Part shown: positions 23,101-35,049 of the stretch, one piece after another
Layout: each line of letters begins with the position of its first letter
Position numbering within the stretch: the stretch's first letter is position 1
Assembly: GCA_023078555.1 (NCBI GenBank)
Contig: CM041198.1
Location: 11,041,874-11,105,873, forward strand
Direction of reading: 5' to 3'
DNA: 64,000 nt
Source: Ulva prolifera
Taxonomy: Eukaryota; Chlorophyta; Ulvophyceae; Ulvales; Ulvaceae
Notes under the pieces: generated by a model
Seen by the model: only the letters and a program-made list of their open reading frames with translations
What the model was told of the DNA's origin: nothing
Databases searched by the model: none
Translations under genes and position numbers: made by a program

Positions 23101-25737
23101 AAGCGAAGCTGTCCTGGAAGTAGCCTGTAAAGCTCTGGGAAGATGCGATGTGACAGATCAGAAGTTCATTGTCTGTGTTCAGGTGCAGCCCCTCCACAAG
23201 ATGAGTGGCTGCCTGTTTGTGACATGCCATAGCACTCTTCGAATTGCCTTGAACCTGCCATAGCATACGTACTGTCTGCAGGGTACTTGCACAGATTTGC
23301 CTGTCAAGGTGTATGCGGAACTTTTGGATTTCAAGACATGCATGGTCGGAAAGTCATACCGTGGACAGATTTGTGTGCAAAACAGTTCGCAGACAGCTTT
23401 GAAGGCGCACATCAGCGCGCCTCTTTGTACAGCTGGCTCACTGTCATTCACTCCTACATGTGGGTTCGTGCAAGGTCTTGGTGAACTGGCCTTTTCCGTC
23501 AACTTCTGTCCAACAGCTGGCACGTTGGAGAGGTGCAGCAAATACGCCTTGGCGGACAGTTTGACCATTGAGGTTCCCATATGTGTGACCGTTCCAGATC
23601 AACCTTATCCGTTGACAGTTTTGGTCAAGGCAGCAATCACTGCGCCTACGCTTCAGTTCAGCTCCCTTGAATACGACTATGGAACTTGCAACGTCAACGA
23701 AGCCATTATGTGTACCGTCATGATAAAGAATCCTACACGTTTGGAACAGACATTTGCTTTTACAGGCATGCCTGCGGATGTTCAGGTGCATAGCAGCACT
23801 GGCGTGATATCTCCAAACAGTCTGGCAGAAGTCAAGGTTATGTTGACCCCCAGAGCTGCAGGGTTTCGAGCCTTCCGCATTCAAGTGCTGTCATTGTGCC
23901 TATCTGTGGCCACACTTTCGTTCACAGCTGTTGTCACAGAGCCAAAGCTGTCACTATCTCATAATCTGGTGCAACTCAGGACCACTGCTCTCTGTGGGAC
24001 CACTACGGCCAGCATCTTGCTAAGAAATCATGCAGCAAGCACACAGCGATTTGCATTCGAGAAGCTTGATTCAAAAGATCTATCGATCACTCCAGCGGTT
24101 GGTTGTATATCAGGTGGTGCCGCATTGAGGTTGCAGATTGATTATTGTCCGAGCGGACCACAGACATCAAAGTACACGGGGCATTTGAGCACACCACACA
24201 CACCAAGTGAAGGCCCAAATTCTCAGCTTGTGGCGAGTGATATTGCAAATAGCAGGATCAGCAGCGCTACCAGGCCCCGTGTATTTCCCATGTCACATTC
24301 ACTTGCTTGCTACTACAGCATTTGTGATCAAGTTTCCGGGAAACCTGCTTGCACAAGTCTAGAAGTTCGTGTTTGTGAGGTGTCACCCAATGCCATGCTG
24401 GTCGGGGCTGATGTAGACCCTCATAGTTCCCGACAAATTTGTGACTTCGGCCTTCTACCAGTGGGAACTTCAACGCAGAAAACTCTGATGTTGAAGAATA
24501 TGAGCAATGATGATCTGGATCTCAAATTCATGCCCACAAATCCCTGTGGTGTATTTGAGCGGGTCACAGCCTGTCCACGGGTTCAAGCCAAGGACTCAGT
24601 AGTTTTGAGATTGCAATTTTCTCCGAGGTCAGGAGGCATTTTCAAGGAATTTCTTCAGGTTGAGGCCGGGCCTCTCTCCTTAATTTTTGAGCTACATGGT
24701 GCTGCTGCGGAGCCAGAGTGGCAGATCAACCTGCTAGATGTCCCCGCCGACCTGGGTGCCATACCCGAAACAGGCTCACAAGCGTTGGTGCAAGTTCGGA
24801 ATCCATGCCAGTTTGCATTGTCTTGTAGCCAGGAAATACGACCACAGTGCGTGTGCAACGTTGGAAATTCTCCATTGTTCATATCACACCCAAGCAGCAT
24901 GTGTGCAGCTTCAGGTGAATTCATGGCCATCAGTATGTATTACCGGCCGGACTGGCAGGTACGGTCCGTCTCACGATGTATACTATCACAGTCCTAAAAG
25001 ACTCTTTGTGTCTTTTGGCTGGAAAGATGCAAACATAAATAAGTGCAGCATTTATAAAGGGGCCACATTTCGACCAGCCCATGGACATTATCAATCCGGG
25101 CGGAACGAAAACAGTTGCACTGCATGGCTCCATGCTAGCAGGGAGCTTGCGGATATGTGGTGGACGGTACTCCTGTGCTGGGCTGAGGTTACCACCTGTA
25201 CTAGCACCAGAGATTTTGCACCTTGATAGCTCGAATGATGGTGTCATTCACTTTCCGATGGTGGCGGGGGGGGCGACTCAATCAATACAGGTTGTGGTGC
25301 GATCCTGTGCAGACGATCTATATCAACTTCTAGGTGTATCACTTGTAGAAGTGGAACATACTCAGTGCTGGCCAACACTTGATTCATGGGCAGTGATTCT
25401 TTTGCCGGACTGGAGGCACACCGATGTGCAGCTGACAAACACAAATTCCGCGAGATCAGCAGGAGATATGCAAGTATCACTCCAGGAACTAACAGCAGAA
25501 CAGCACACAGCTGGATGGCAAGTACAACCAATGGAGTTCTCCATTGGCGCTGGTGCAAGCACAACAGTGACGGTCAGCCTTCAGCTGCCCGATCACACGC
25601 GTGAGGCTTGCGCTGGGGCACTGGGCTATGCAGAGTGCTTCCTGATCAACCTCAGAGGCACTGTCCTTGATGATCGCGCATCTCCACACAAACATGAAGA
25701 ATTTCGTTTGACATTTCGTTCGCAACCAATTACTTGA
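20134..25737 (+). CDS. Large axonemal ASH/Hydin-like protein (CFAP74/DLEC1-class candidate)
   Basis: Probable cilium or flagellum structural protein. Supported exons: 21479-21710, 21800-22135, 22249-22728, 22880-23182, 23282-24958 and 25078-25737, all joining in frame. A further exon covers about 20762-21345; likely 5' exons are 20134-20339 and 20407 to about 20610, where boundaries are uncertain. Total is about 1,350 aa. The N-terminal third is helical and Ala/Gln/Lys-rich, with coiled-coil character (EKIRRDAATAMSLL, VTASGREQITNRLL). From about 22320 on it is a chain of immunoglobulin-like beta domains of ASH (ASPM-SPD2-Hydin) type. Typical phrases are FEDFEPGSTYYACVKLTNAS, IEFGSCIIGEKRTRTFELQN, YDYGTCNVNEAIMCTVMIKN, VQLRTTALCGTTTASILLRN and CDFGLLPVGTSTQKTLMLKN. 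ASH arrays are characteristic of central-pair proteins such as Hydin, CFAP74, CFAP65 and DLEC1; which one this is cannot be settled by eye. Confidence 0.8.
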
Positions 25738-26865
25738 GTAGACAACACACCTGTAGACATTAGCATTTTCCATGTTTGTCCCCTGTTCAGTCAAAACAGA
25801 AGGCCCATAATGTAGTTCTTTTACGGAGCTGTTCAAGAACAGACCTGCATAATTGCAGATATGAAGTTTGCACGTAAGTGAGTCATTTGAAATGTCAGAA
25901 GTGCGCGCAGTATGGTGGATGCTAAAAGATCTCGTGGCTGGTAGCTCCGCTATGCATGAACACAGTCCGGCAGGTCGAGTGGGGTACCCTATCCCCTCAT
26001 CGATATGGCCATGAATGCAATACTTATGAGCGAGTTCGATGGGTATAACAATCTGGTATCCTAACAAGCACACCAATCTAAGCTGGAGAGCCAAGCGCAT
26101 GCGACTGCCCAGTTTCAAAAAGCTGTGCCCGCTACAGCTGCTAGGCATGATGGCTGCTCTAAAGGACCACACATTGTGTAGATTTTTCAGCGGTATTTTG
26201 TAAGGTGTTCCCCGGCACGGCATGCTGCACATTGTGGGGTACTTTGCAAAGACGGAGTTGGACTGGCAAGTTGCACCGCGATGACGGCTGAAGCTGCCCA
26301 GAGAGTCACACTGTCAGCTCTACACAGTAGCTAGAGGCATGCGCTATTCCCAAACATCCCAGGCCGCCCTAAACTACGCGCTGACGCTCCACTCATCATA
26401 CTCCCCGACACATCGCCACAGGCACCCTGCCCCACAACCGGAGCGCTCAGCTGACTAAGATTGCCCACGCGGCCAGCACCAGATCTCAATTGCACCACAC
26501 AGAAGCAACCTCATCCCGTTGCAAGGGCGATGAAGGACACCACCACCAGGCTCCCGCCGCACATCAACACACTCTGCGTAGGGCCCAAGACTCCACTCCC
26601 AATGCAGTGTCAGTACATATTTGTTTATGTTAGACTCGCTGTCCACGAACAGATGACAGTGTGCGGCGAACAACGGCGTCTGCGATGTGTGTACCTCTGG
26701 TACCTGAGATTCTGGTGCACGTCTAGGCAGGCGAAAATGAGGTGATATCATATCACTGATATGGGATCTACCTAGCCATCTCCTGGTCGGACCTTGACGA
26801 TTCTGGGGTAGCAGGACCATATGCCGAGGTGTCTGTTTGCACACAGGAGGTGATCATAAGGAGGT
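25738..26865. other. Intergenic stretch after the ASH-domain gene
   Basis: No gene recognised. Open frames are short or antisense to the preceding gene. Confidence 0.45.
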
Positions 26866-27112
26866 GATGTGTCGCAAGGACAAAATACACACAAAGCCAG
26901 TGAGGCAGGTAGCGCTGCAGGCCACAAACAGGGGCAACACACACCCACGCAACCATCAACACGCAACACAGACCAACACACCCATGTAACCGCACACAAT
27001 GATAATAAGGAGGTGATGTGTAGCCTTAGGCGCTCGTTGCTGTTGTGCTGTGGTGTGCTGCTCCTGCTTGCCGCTGTGTTACAAGGATTAAGTCGGAAAG
27101 GCAGGTGGCACT
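26866..27112 (+). repeat. Two tandemly placed copies of the GTTACAAGGAC repeat
   Basis: The first copy (about 26866-27001) reads TGTGTCGCAAGGACAAAA, then GCCAGTGAGGCAGGTAGCGCTG and a long CA-rich tail. The second (about 27064-27112) reads TGTGTTACAAGGATTAAG followed by GGCAGGTGGCACTGCCGAGA. GGAGGTGATGTG also occurs twice (about 26859 and 27009), suggesting a local duplication. Confidence 0.6.
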
Positions 27113-28784
27113 GCCGAGACAATGTACAAGAACAACAACTCCACCGTGCATGGCGCTTTGTGTAGGCCTGTGCACAGGACGCTGTGGCGGCTCAGTGTGC
27201 GTCGACTGCTGGGCCCAGCGCTTGTAGTCTAACCTTTAGGTGCTGAGGCTGACATCCTTCTGGGCGTCACTCGCGGGTGTGTATAGATACACAATAGAAC
27301 TTCTTGGTGTGTACATTGTTTTGTAACCTGGCTGCCCCACCACAGCCCATTGCACGAAAATCACACCCACAACAAGTCCCTGTATACTCGGGTTTTGGGG
27401 AAACATCCAGACGCCCGCCACAGGGGTGCGTAGCTGGCTGCAGCAGGACACCCCACTACACAGCACCCGCAACATAATCATGGCGACATTCAGCTGCACA
27501 AAGGAGTCATGTATGTGTGGCCGTCTGGAAATTTGTGTCGGTTGTTGAGGTCTCGGTGGGGTTTGCGTGCGCTGGATGCGCATGTGGCGTGGGCGCAATG
27601 GACCAGGTTGGTGGTACAACGTTGTTTAAAGTAAAGTGAATCTGGATTGACTGAGCCGTGTCCTGAAGAGGTTATCGACAACTCCGATTGGATGGGACCA
27701 CATGCCGAAGGGGTAACCACCTGGAAATCCCCCTCACACAACCGTGCGCAACTCACAGGGCCTCCTCCTGTGCTAAAAAACGTGGTCACGCACGGCTGTT
27801 TCGATTCCCCAAACGCACGCAGAATCGAGTCCACAATTTCCTGAAAAGGAGGGGGCTGCATTTATACCGTCCTCCACCCATTGGACCATTAAGTTCTTGC
27901 GCTGCTTGCTGGTTTCGCGGTCCTGCCCGCCATGCCGCCTTGCTTCTTGCAACACAAAGGAGTCGTCCACGCCTGTCCAGGTCACGGAGCTCGACTTAGG
28001 GGGCAACCAACGCCAGTCACAGCGCTCATGTGCAGCCCCAGGGCGCTTAGCTCATGTGTGCAGCAGTGGAACTATGCGCAAAAACACCGCCTGACCAAGC
28101 CCCGTGTCGGCGCGAGCGTACGTACACGACACCTTACCACGAGTTCTGTGCCCGCATGTAGGCACGTAATGCGTCAGCATAGTCTGCTTATTATCCCTCG
28201 ACAAGGCTGCTACCACGAAATGCGGCCTGATTGGGGGGGAACTCAAGCCGGCTGAAAGTGGCGCGCATGAGGCAGGAGCCAATGGGTCAGGCCATTCGAG
28301 CCAAAAGACATGGCCCACCATACCAGTCATCATGGAGGATTAGACAGCATGGATTTGGGCAGCTTGACACGAATATGCCAAGAACTGCACTGATCGCTAC
28401 AACGATGGTAGGCATGCAAAAACTACTCTATAGAGACAAATTAGGCCTGCAAAGGCACTAGTTTACATTTCGATTCTTAGCAGTCGCGGGTCTGGTATGG
28501 CTGGTCCTTATTTAGCATACGTACCACATCAGATGGTGCACATAGCTGTCGGGATGCGCCGCCACACTTGTGCACACGCAATTCCTCATTGTGCCTGAAG
28601 GACATTGCCTTGAAAAATGTGTTGCAAAACGATGGGGGTAGATGACAAGAGAATCATGGCGGCATCCCCAGGGATGACTCTAGCTGGGGTACTTTTCTTC
28701 CTTCAAACGAGTGTTTACAACCGTAGAATGCAATGTGTTGAAAACATCTAGCGGATAGAAAGCTGTGGAACCTTGTATGTGATA
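27113..28784. other. Intergenic stretch, no gene recognised
   Basis: Short antiparallel open frames only, and no exon chain or family motif. Confidence 0.4.
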
Positions 28785-29174
28785 CAAGGACAAAGCCAGC
28801 GAGGTGGGTAGCACCGCCAGGGCAAGGCACAAGCACACCAACGCCACCGACAATAATGAATCCTTGTATGTGTTACAGTCTAAATGCTTGAGAGGTCTAC
28901 ACAGATCCAGACCTGACGGAAGCATCTGGATATATCACAGTGGCTATGTTGTGCACAGAGCAGTACATCACAGGCATTGGCCGGTTGGCCGGCCGTAGGT
29001 TGCAGGCGCGGGTGCTTTGCTGGCCGGCGCGCGCCACCTCTTCCGTGTGATCCGGCACTCGGACACGTCCCATAGGTACCGTGGCTTGGGCGTGCTTTGG
29101 CCTGGGCGGGCTGGCGGTGACGGCGCTGCCGTGTTGCTCTGCCACTCGGGGCTGGTCTGATCAGACGCGGGAGT

Positions 29175-29205
<31 letters not shown>

Positions 29206-29575
29206 ACGGCTGCGGAAGGTGGAACGGGTTGGCATGACAGAAACCCACGCACCCGCCCCCACGCCAGCTCCCGATGCACGCAGCCCTGCGCCTAAACGCA
29301 AAACGACCCCGCCGCCCGTGCGGCCGCGGCGGCCCAAGCCCGAAGCCCGGCCGTCGCCGGCCCGCCGCGCAAGTCGGTGTGTGTTCAGTGGGTTTCTATC
29401 ATGCTGTGGTTGGGCGCTGTGTGCGGGTGCTTGCTGTGACTGGGCGCTGTGTTCGGGCGAGTTAGGCGTTGGGTGACACTTTCCTGGCGTGCGTACGTTG
29501 GGCCGTTGGTATGCTTGCTCGTTGCCCTGGCGGTGCTACCGGCCACTCCGGCTTTGTCCTTGTGACACACCCACG
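28785..29575. mobile_element. Candidate terminal-inverted-repeat element with poly-G core
   Basis: The left end at about 28787 reads GATACAAGGACAAAGCCAGC, continuing GGTAGCACCGCCAGG. The right end at about 29527-29572 reads CCTGGCGGTGCTACCGGCC, continuing GGCTTTGTCCTTGTGACAC, the reverse complement with few mismatches over about 45 bases. The 0.8-kb interior is GC-rich and includes a run of 28 G at 29178-29205. No transposase is seen, so if it is a mobile unit it is non-autonomous. Alternatively these are two independent repeat copies in opposite orientation. Confidence 0.45.
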
Positions 29576-29767
29576 CAACCAGCAACACAAACCACAGACC
29601 AGACCAACACACCCATGCCACCGCACACGTCAACACCCGCACCGGCCGCAGTACATCACAGGCATTGGCCCTGGTGTGTGGAAGGCATATATATAAAACA
29701 TAGGCATATATATAAGCGTAGGGATGCTATTGCATCACCAACTTGTCACTGTCTATCTACGTGTCAT

Positions 29768-30196
29768 GTGTTACAAGGACAAAGCAAGCAAGGCAGGTGG
29801 CACCACGAGCAACAACCAGAGGAACTCACACCACGCAACGAGCCACACGCACCGAGCCACACGCAGCACACACCCACACCCCGGCGCGGGTGGCGGGGTC
29901 GTGTAGCGTATTGGCGTGTGGGTGTGTGTGTTGGGGGTTGGGTCTGGGCCGCGTGCGGGTGCGTGGGCGCGAGGGTCGGGTGTCAGTGTGTCGGTGCGTT
30001 TGGGGGTGGGTGCGTGTGGAGGTGCGTGTGGGGGTTGGTTCGTGTGGCAGTGTGCAGGAGTGTGGGGGTGTGTGGGTGCTTGTTGTGCCTTGGCGTTGGC
30101 TGTTGCTCTCCTGCTGCGTGCGCATTGCGTTTCTCGTGCTCTCCCTTTTGGTCCTGGCGGTGCTACCGGCCGCTCTGGCTTTTTCCTTTGTAACAC
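29768..30196. mobile_element. Candidate MITE-like element, 0.43 kb, GTTACAAGGACAAAGC termini
   Basis: The left end is TGTGTTACAAGGACAAAGCA and the right end is GGCTTTTTCCTTTGTAACAC, inverted with respect to each other. The interior switches from CA-rich to GTGTGGG-rich, so the two halves are roughly complementary in composition. There is no protein-coding content. A very similar right end recurs at 30890-30940 and 30465-30498. Confidence 0.5.
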
Positions 30197-30347
30197 CAGC
30201 CGCCCACCCCATACCCACAAGCACACCCACACGCCCACCCCCACCCCGCGAACCAGCCAGGCGCAAGAGCCCCGACAGCACACGCAGCCAAGGCTGCCGA
30301 ACAAAGAAACAGCGAGACCCCAACAACAACGTCTACGTCTACGTGTC

Positions 30348-30497
30348 ATGTGTTACAAGGACAAAGGCAGCAAGGCGGGCAACACCGAGAAAGAAGCAAA
30401 CAGACGAAGCAAACACCCACCCATACACGCATGCACAGACCCCGCGGCCCACACACAACAACATAACCGGCCCCTCCGGCTTTTTCCTTTGTAACAC
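30348..30497. mobile_element. Candidate MITE-like element, 150 bp, same termini
   Basis: Left end TGTGTTACAAGGACAAAGGC and right end CCGGCTTTTTCCTTTGTAAC. The left flank TCTACGTGTCATG is shared almost exactly with the left flank of the element at 29768, and CTACGTGTCATGTGTAACAC occurs once more near 31357. Confidence 0.5.
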
Positions 30498-30504
30498 ACA
30501 ACAA

Positions 30505-30852
30505 TGTCAGAAAGGCTATCCTTCGTCAGGTCAGACACGCAGTCTTACGTCAAGTCAGGAGGCCAGCATCTCATACCTGCTGCGCACAGAGGTAGAACCG
30601 GAGAGCTGCTGAGGGGAGACAAGATACAACTAGTACCGTGAAACAGTGAAGAGAATGGTTACAGCTCTCTGTGTGCACAACCATATATGCACACTGAATA
30701 GTCAAGATTACGGCGGGAGATCCTCGCAGGATCTCCCTCACTACTCCGGGACAATCCCGCTGGCGGCTTACCCCTACACGTGATCCGCGGATCATCCGTG
30801 CATGGGTGCACCTGTCACCACACTGCTGCCCGCAGGCGCATGCATTGTGACA
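30505..30852 (-). mobile_element. Solo LTR of the Copia family (minus orientation)
   Basis: About 348 bp bounded by TGTCAGAAAGGC and CATTGTGACA, matching the other LTRs of this family at 48745, 49562, 51810 and 58046. Internal landmarks: the TACCTGCTGCGCACAGAGGT box, GAATGGTTACAG, and GGATCCGCGGATC-like palindrome. Flanks AACAA and GACAA match at four of five bases, compatible with an old 5-bp target duplication. No coding sequence adjoins it, so it is a recombination remnant. Confidence 0.88.
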
Positions 30853-30859
30853 GACAACA

Positions 30860-31380
30860 CGACCGTTGCGTTTCTTGTGCTCTCCCTTTTGGTCATGGCG
30901 GTGCTACCGGCCCCTCCGGCTTTTTCCTTTGTAACACACATCAACACAACCGCCAACACCACAACGCCCGCCGCCGTACGACAGGGCCACGCCAAACACA
31001 CTGCTTCCTGAGGCCGCCCATCATGGCCGCCCTAGCCCCAAGCCCCACCCCCACCCCCGAGCCACAGCACACCACGCCAGCCCGGCACACCGCCGCGCAG
31101 CCTCGCCGGCCCACGCCGCACCGTACCCAGGACAATGCATCGCCCAAGCCGTCTCCGCAATCCCTGCACATGCCATCGAAGGCATCCCGCACGCCCATCG
31201 GACCCGGCCTAGCTGGAGTCAGAGGCCATCGGTTGGTGTGGTCAAGCGGACGGGACTCCCGAGGGGCACCCCGCCGCTCAGGCCGGATGGCCTGTAAGCG
31301 GCGAGAGGTCATCAGACGGGACTGTGAGTCCCGCCAAAACTGCCTTGCCCGTGTGACTACGTGTCATGTGTAACACAGGA
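30860..31380. repeat. Repeat arm plus GC-rich element related to 8790-9445 and 37660-37730
   Basis: From 30865 to 30940 it repeats the GCGTTTCTTGTGCTCTCCC, TTTTGGTCATGGCGGTGCTA and GGCTTTTTCCTTTGTAACAC sequence also seen at 30117-30195. A GC-rich stretch follows and ends at 31250-31350 with GCCGCTCAGGCCGGATGGCC, then AAGCGGCGAGAGGTCATC and GGCGGGACT-like palindromic phrases (GACGGGACTGTGAGTCCCG). The same ending, inverted, is at 37680-37735. Confidence 0.55.
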
Positions 31381-32801
31381 GCGTACATCACGGTACCTGT
31401 GCCAATTCGTTAGTGTTCCAAGCATAGGCCCCCCAAGATAATCGCTTTTTAACATAGGCACTGTTGCCGGCCGCCGCCACCGATCACCATGAGGATTACA
31501 AAGACTTGACAGCAGGTACTCGTGCGGTCGTCTGTGTCAAAGCTTTCGCAATCAATGTTTCCATCAAGCGCGTGACAGGCACATCTTCTGAACGCTTGAC
31601 GAGCATATCGAAGCCTACAAAAAACAGCAGCCTTCCAGCCCGCGACACGGCGCTCATCTGCAACCGGTTGCGTCGGGCTTGGCTGCTTGGTGCTGCCGTC
31701 CGAACTTGTCCGGCTCGGTGACCGCTCGACGCCGCGGCACTGCACTTGATACGCAACCACAATGACCACCAAGCTGTCCAATATACCCGCTTCCAAGCCC
31801 AGATAGCATCAGCTCACCAATACGCAACAGCTCACTGCCTGGCGCTCGCTCACCGCATGCCAGCGAGAGGTGGCCGTTTTTTGCCTCTGCTGATTCCGTT
31901 GGCAATGGCGCGCAGCTGCAGTGAATTGCTGCCCTGATTTGTACGTGCATGGGTCTGTTCTTGCTATACGCTGAATCGCAGCGAGCCGCGATCCGCTTGC
32001 AATGCACAATACATGTACCGGATCTGTATGTGCGTTCTAGGCTAGGAACACTGTCGTGCACCTACTGGTACCATGACCATGCACAATGTGCATGGCGCAA
32101 TTTTGCATGGCTGCTGGAACATTCAAGAAGAATCCTTTCTTCGGCATGTTTCGATCCGGTCACCATGCTGCTCTACTGCAGCGTACTGTCCGGTCTGCAG
32201 CGCACGTCCGGGGGCACGGGATCTGTCAGGTGTGCTCGACGGGTCTGTGCTCCAAAACTATATGGTGTGAGCATGTTGCCCTATGTTCGGGCCCCACGGC
32301 ATCCCGCACTGTGCAAATGTATGTGTTGAATTCCGCAGCGAAGACCGAGGATCCGTCACAGCTGTTCCCACCTCACGACCTTGGCAGTCTATTTCACAGG
32401 CTATCCTCGCCAACGCAGGCGGTTGATAATCGGTACTGATCAACACCCGACAGAATTTGCAGCAGTAGCAGCGATCTAGAGAAGATTCGAAGACGCAGGT
32501 AGTACACCAGGCCCCTTATCGGTACGTAGCAGACTGCAATGCAACATGGATCATGTTTCTTTGATTATGTAGCATCCTTATCTGCACATCACATCCGCAA
32601 AGTGAGGTTGGGGCTGTCGAGATGTGACATGACCTGACTGGTCTGATTGGCCAATGGTTCTGTGTGTGCATTGCGACATCAGCTGGCAGGGTCTACGCAA
32701 GGCTGTAGTCGCGCAGAATCTATGCTCTGAAATTGAGTTAATGCAGACGTATTTGTTACACCTGAAGCCCTGTTCCGTCGAATCTCCCCCAGTTACGCTT
32801 C
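31381..32801. other. Intergenic stretch upstream of PP2C
   Basis: No gene recognised. A minus-strand frame at 31496-31650 (GFDMLVKRSEDVPVTRLMET, ending AVKSL) has protein-like composition but no known relative. An undetected 5' exon of the PP2C gene could lie in the last few hundred bases. Confidence 0.4.
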
Positions 32802-35049
32802 ATGACCGAAGGCTTTCACGTTAAAGCAGAGATCTCCTGTTTTAAACTTAAAGGCGAAGACTTTCACTTCATCAAGCACTTCACTTCGTCGGCGACTATA
32901 CTCGATGATCATGTTAGCGTGTGCTACTGGTTGCTTGGAGTTTTCGATGGCCATGGTGGAAAGCGCTGTGCAGAATTCGCAGCCAAGCAGGTGCAGTCGA
33001 AACATATAATATTACACCTGACTCAACAGAACACAGTAGTGTCATGCTGCATGCCGGTCTAAAGCTCTCACTTTCTGGTGCAGTTCCCACATATGTTTGA
33101 GCAACACCTAGAGCACGGGCTACAGGAAGCTTTGGGAGCTGCTCAATTGGAATCTTATACTATGTTGTCCAAATCCGGTCACCCTGCCATCAATCAGCTG
33201 GTGCTGCAAGATGCGTTGGTGAAGTCTGCGCCCACAGCGCTAAAAGCTTCGTTTCTTCAAGTGGACGCAGAATTTTTAATGAAGAATGTGGTATGTGTAT
33301 TGGCACTTGGACCCGGAACCCTATATCTTGCAGGTCCACTCACACACATGGTGGTCGCAGGGGCAGGACACCTCACCTGCATGCATGTGCACCTCACAGC
33401 AGTGCCTTTGTTCAATGTATGCGAAAAAAACACATTCACAATCTGAATTTCACTTATGTGCTGACAGCTCAGATGCGTGTTTGTGGTGTGATGTTCAGTA
33501 GTGCTGTATATGACAAAGCCCCTGAAGCGCTGTATGAATTCTTCTGTGATCATGCAGGACAGCGGAACAACAGCGACTGTGAGCTTTATCTGTGGAGCTG
33601 ATGTAGTCACTGCCAATGTTGGGGATTCCTTGGCCTTTGTTGACTGTGGGTCTGAAGTTCACCAGCTTTCAGGCAACCACAGGATTGATGAGAATGCAGC
33701 TGAGAGAAAGCGTCTGGAGGCTGCAGGAGGGGATATCGCATCATCTGAAGTTGATGGGCATCCATGTGGCCCTTTGCGAATTTGGCCTGGGGGTCTGGCA
33801 ATGTCTAGGTACTTGGCTGATGCAAATGTGTCGCCCCAGGGGGCATGGCCTGTGCACTTTGCAGTCCGCAATGCCTTGATATATGTGTGACCTTGCAGGA
33901 CCATTGGTGACCGGCATGCTGGTGCCCGGGTTACAGCTGAGCCATCTGTATGTCAGGTAAGCATTGGGCGTGCTGGTGCACGGTTGGTGCTTGCATCAGA
34001 TGGGCTCTGGGATGCATTCAACAACAATGGGAAAAGCGTGTGTCATCGCATAAGAGATTTGCAATACACTAAGGCAGCTGCCCGTCTCAGATCAGCTGCC
34101 AAGGAGAAACGGGATAGGGATGATATTACAGTCATATGTGTGGACCTCCTGCCTGATACAAGTGTACGGATACCGCCAGCTCTAAGCGCCAGGCAAGGTC
34201 TGCAACTATGCCAGGTGTGACTTTTGGTCATCCTGCGTTGTTATTTTTGGAGGGCAAGACCACGATTTGCACTCGTGAATTTCATCATGGACGCTTGTCT
34301 GATCAGGTGTGGCATCCTTCTGAACATCCAAACGGCTGGTGTGATCATTGGGCCCGCCTCATGGACAGACGCAAGACAGAACATTTCCAACAAGACATGT
34401 ACAAAGAGGAAGAGGCAGCAGAATGCATCACAGGTGAAAGCAAAACTTCATCCCAAGAAGGCAGCCAGAGCACATGTATTGAAGCCCAGTGCATCCATCC
34501 CTCCTCATTGTACGAGCAGGTGAAGCGCTTGCAAATCACAAGCTCAGCAGATGAGGATGACAAGGACTGGGTGACTGTACCTGCTCGGCGGCCACAGGCG
34601 CATGATCCAGTAGGCAAGCCGTCAGCTTGTAACAGGGACGAGAAGCCCTTGGCTGGTAAATCTGCCAGGCGCCGCAACAGATACAATCGAGGTCGTGGCC
34701 GTGGTCGACGTTCAGACCAAGAGACAAGAGCATTTGATGTGCCAGGTGGTCACGGTATTCCGTTCTGTGCTTGTCCTTCCGCATGCCCAATCCTAGGACC
34801 GTCCCGTCGAAACCAATCCGGTAGAAATCCGTCTCCAACGTGATTTATGCCTTCCATGCAGACGGACCAGCAGAAGTCTCTGCAGTGGACCCTGCTGATT
34901 GCAAGGTCGGAGCTGAAGCTGGTGGGGAGATCTTCAATGCTGAAAAGACATCACGTGGACGGGGAGGGCGACTCGGACGTGGGGACAGACGATCTCTGCG
35001 GCGCACAGCTGACAGGGGTTGTCCCAAAAACCCAATTCCTGCCCCTTGA
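32802..35049 (+). CDS. PP2C-type protein phosphatase with C-terminal RG-rich tail
   Basis: Metal-dependent Ser/Thr phosphatase. Exons: 32802-32990, 33084-33290, 33558-33808, 33899-34214, 34307-34745 and 34862-35049, giving 529 aa with no frame break. Motifs in order: KGEDFHFIK, GVFDGHGG (metal-binding Asp), SGTTATVSF, VTANVGDS, NHRIDENAAERKRLEAAGG, GPLRIWPGGLAMSRTIGD, LVLASDGLWDAF and RDDITVICVDLLPD. The order and the RIWPGGLAMSR phrase match the plant PP2C12-like group. After the catalytic core comes a roughly 190-residue tail not typical of a minimal PP2C. It carries acidic ADEDDKDWVTVPARRP, then RRRNRYNRGRGRGRR and SRGRGGRLGRGDRRSLRR, suggesting RNA binding or nuclear targeting (inference). 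The tail depends on introns 34215-34306 and 34746-34861; without the first, the protein would end at 34220. Upstream exons cannot be excluded. Confidence 0.88.
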
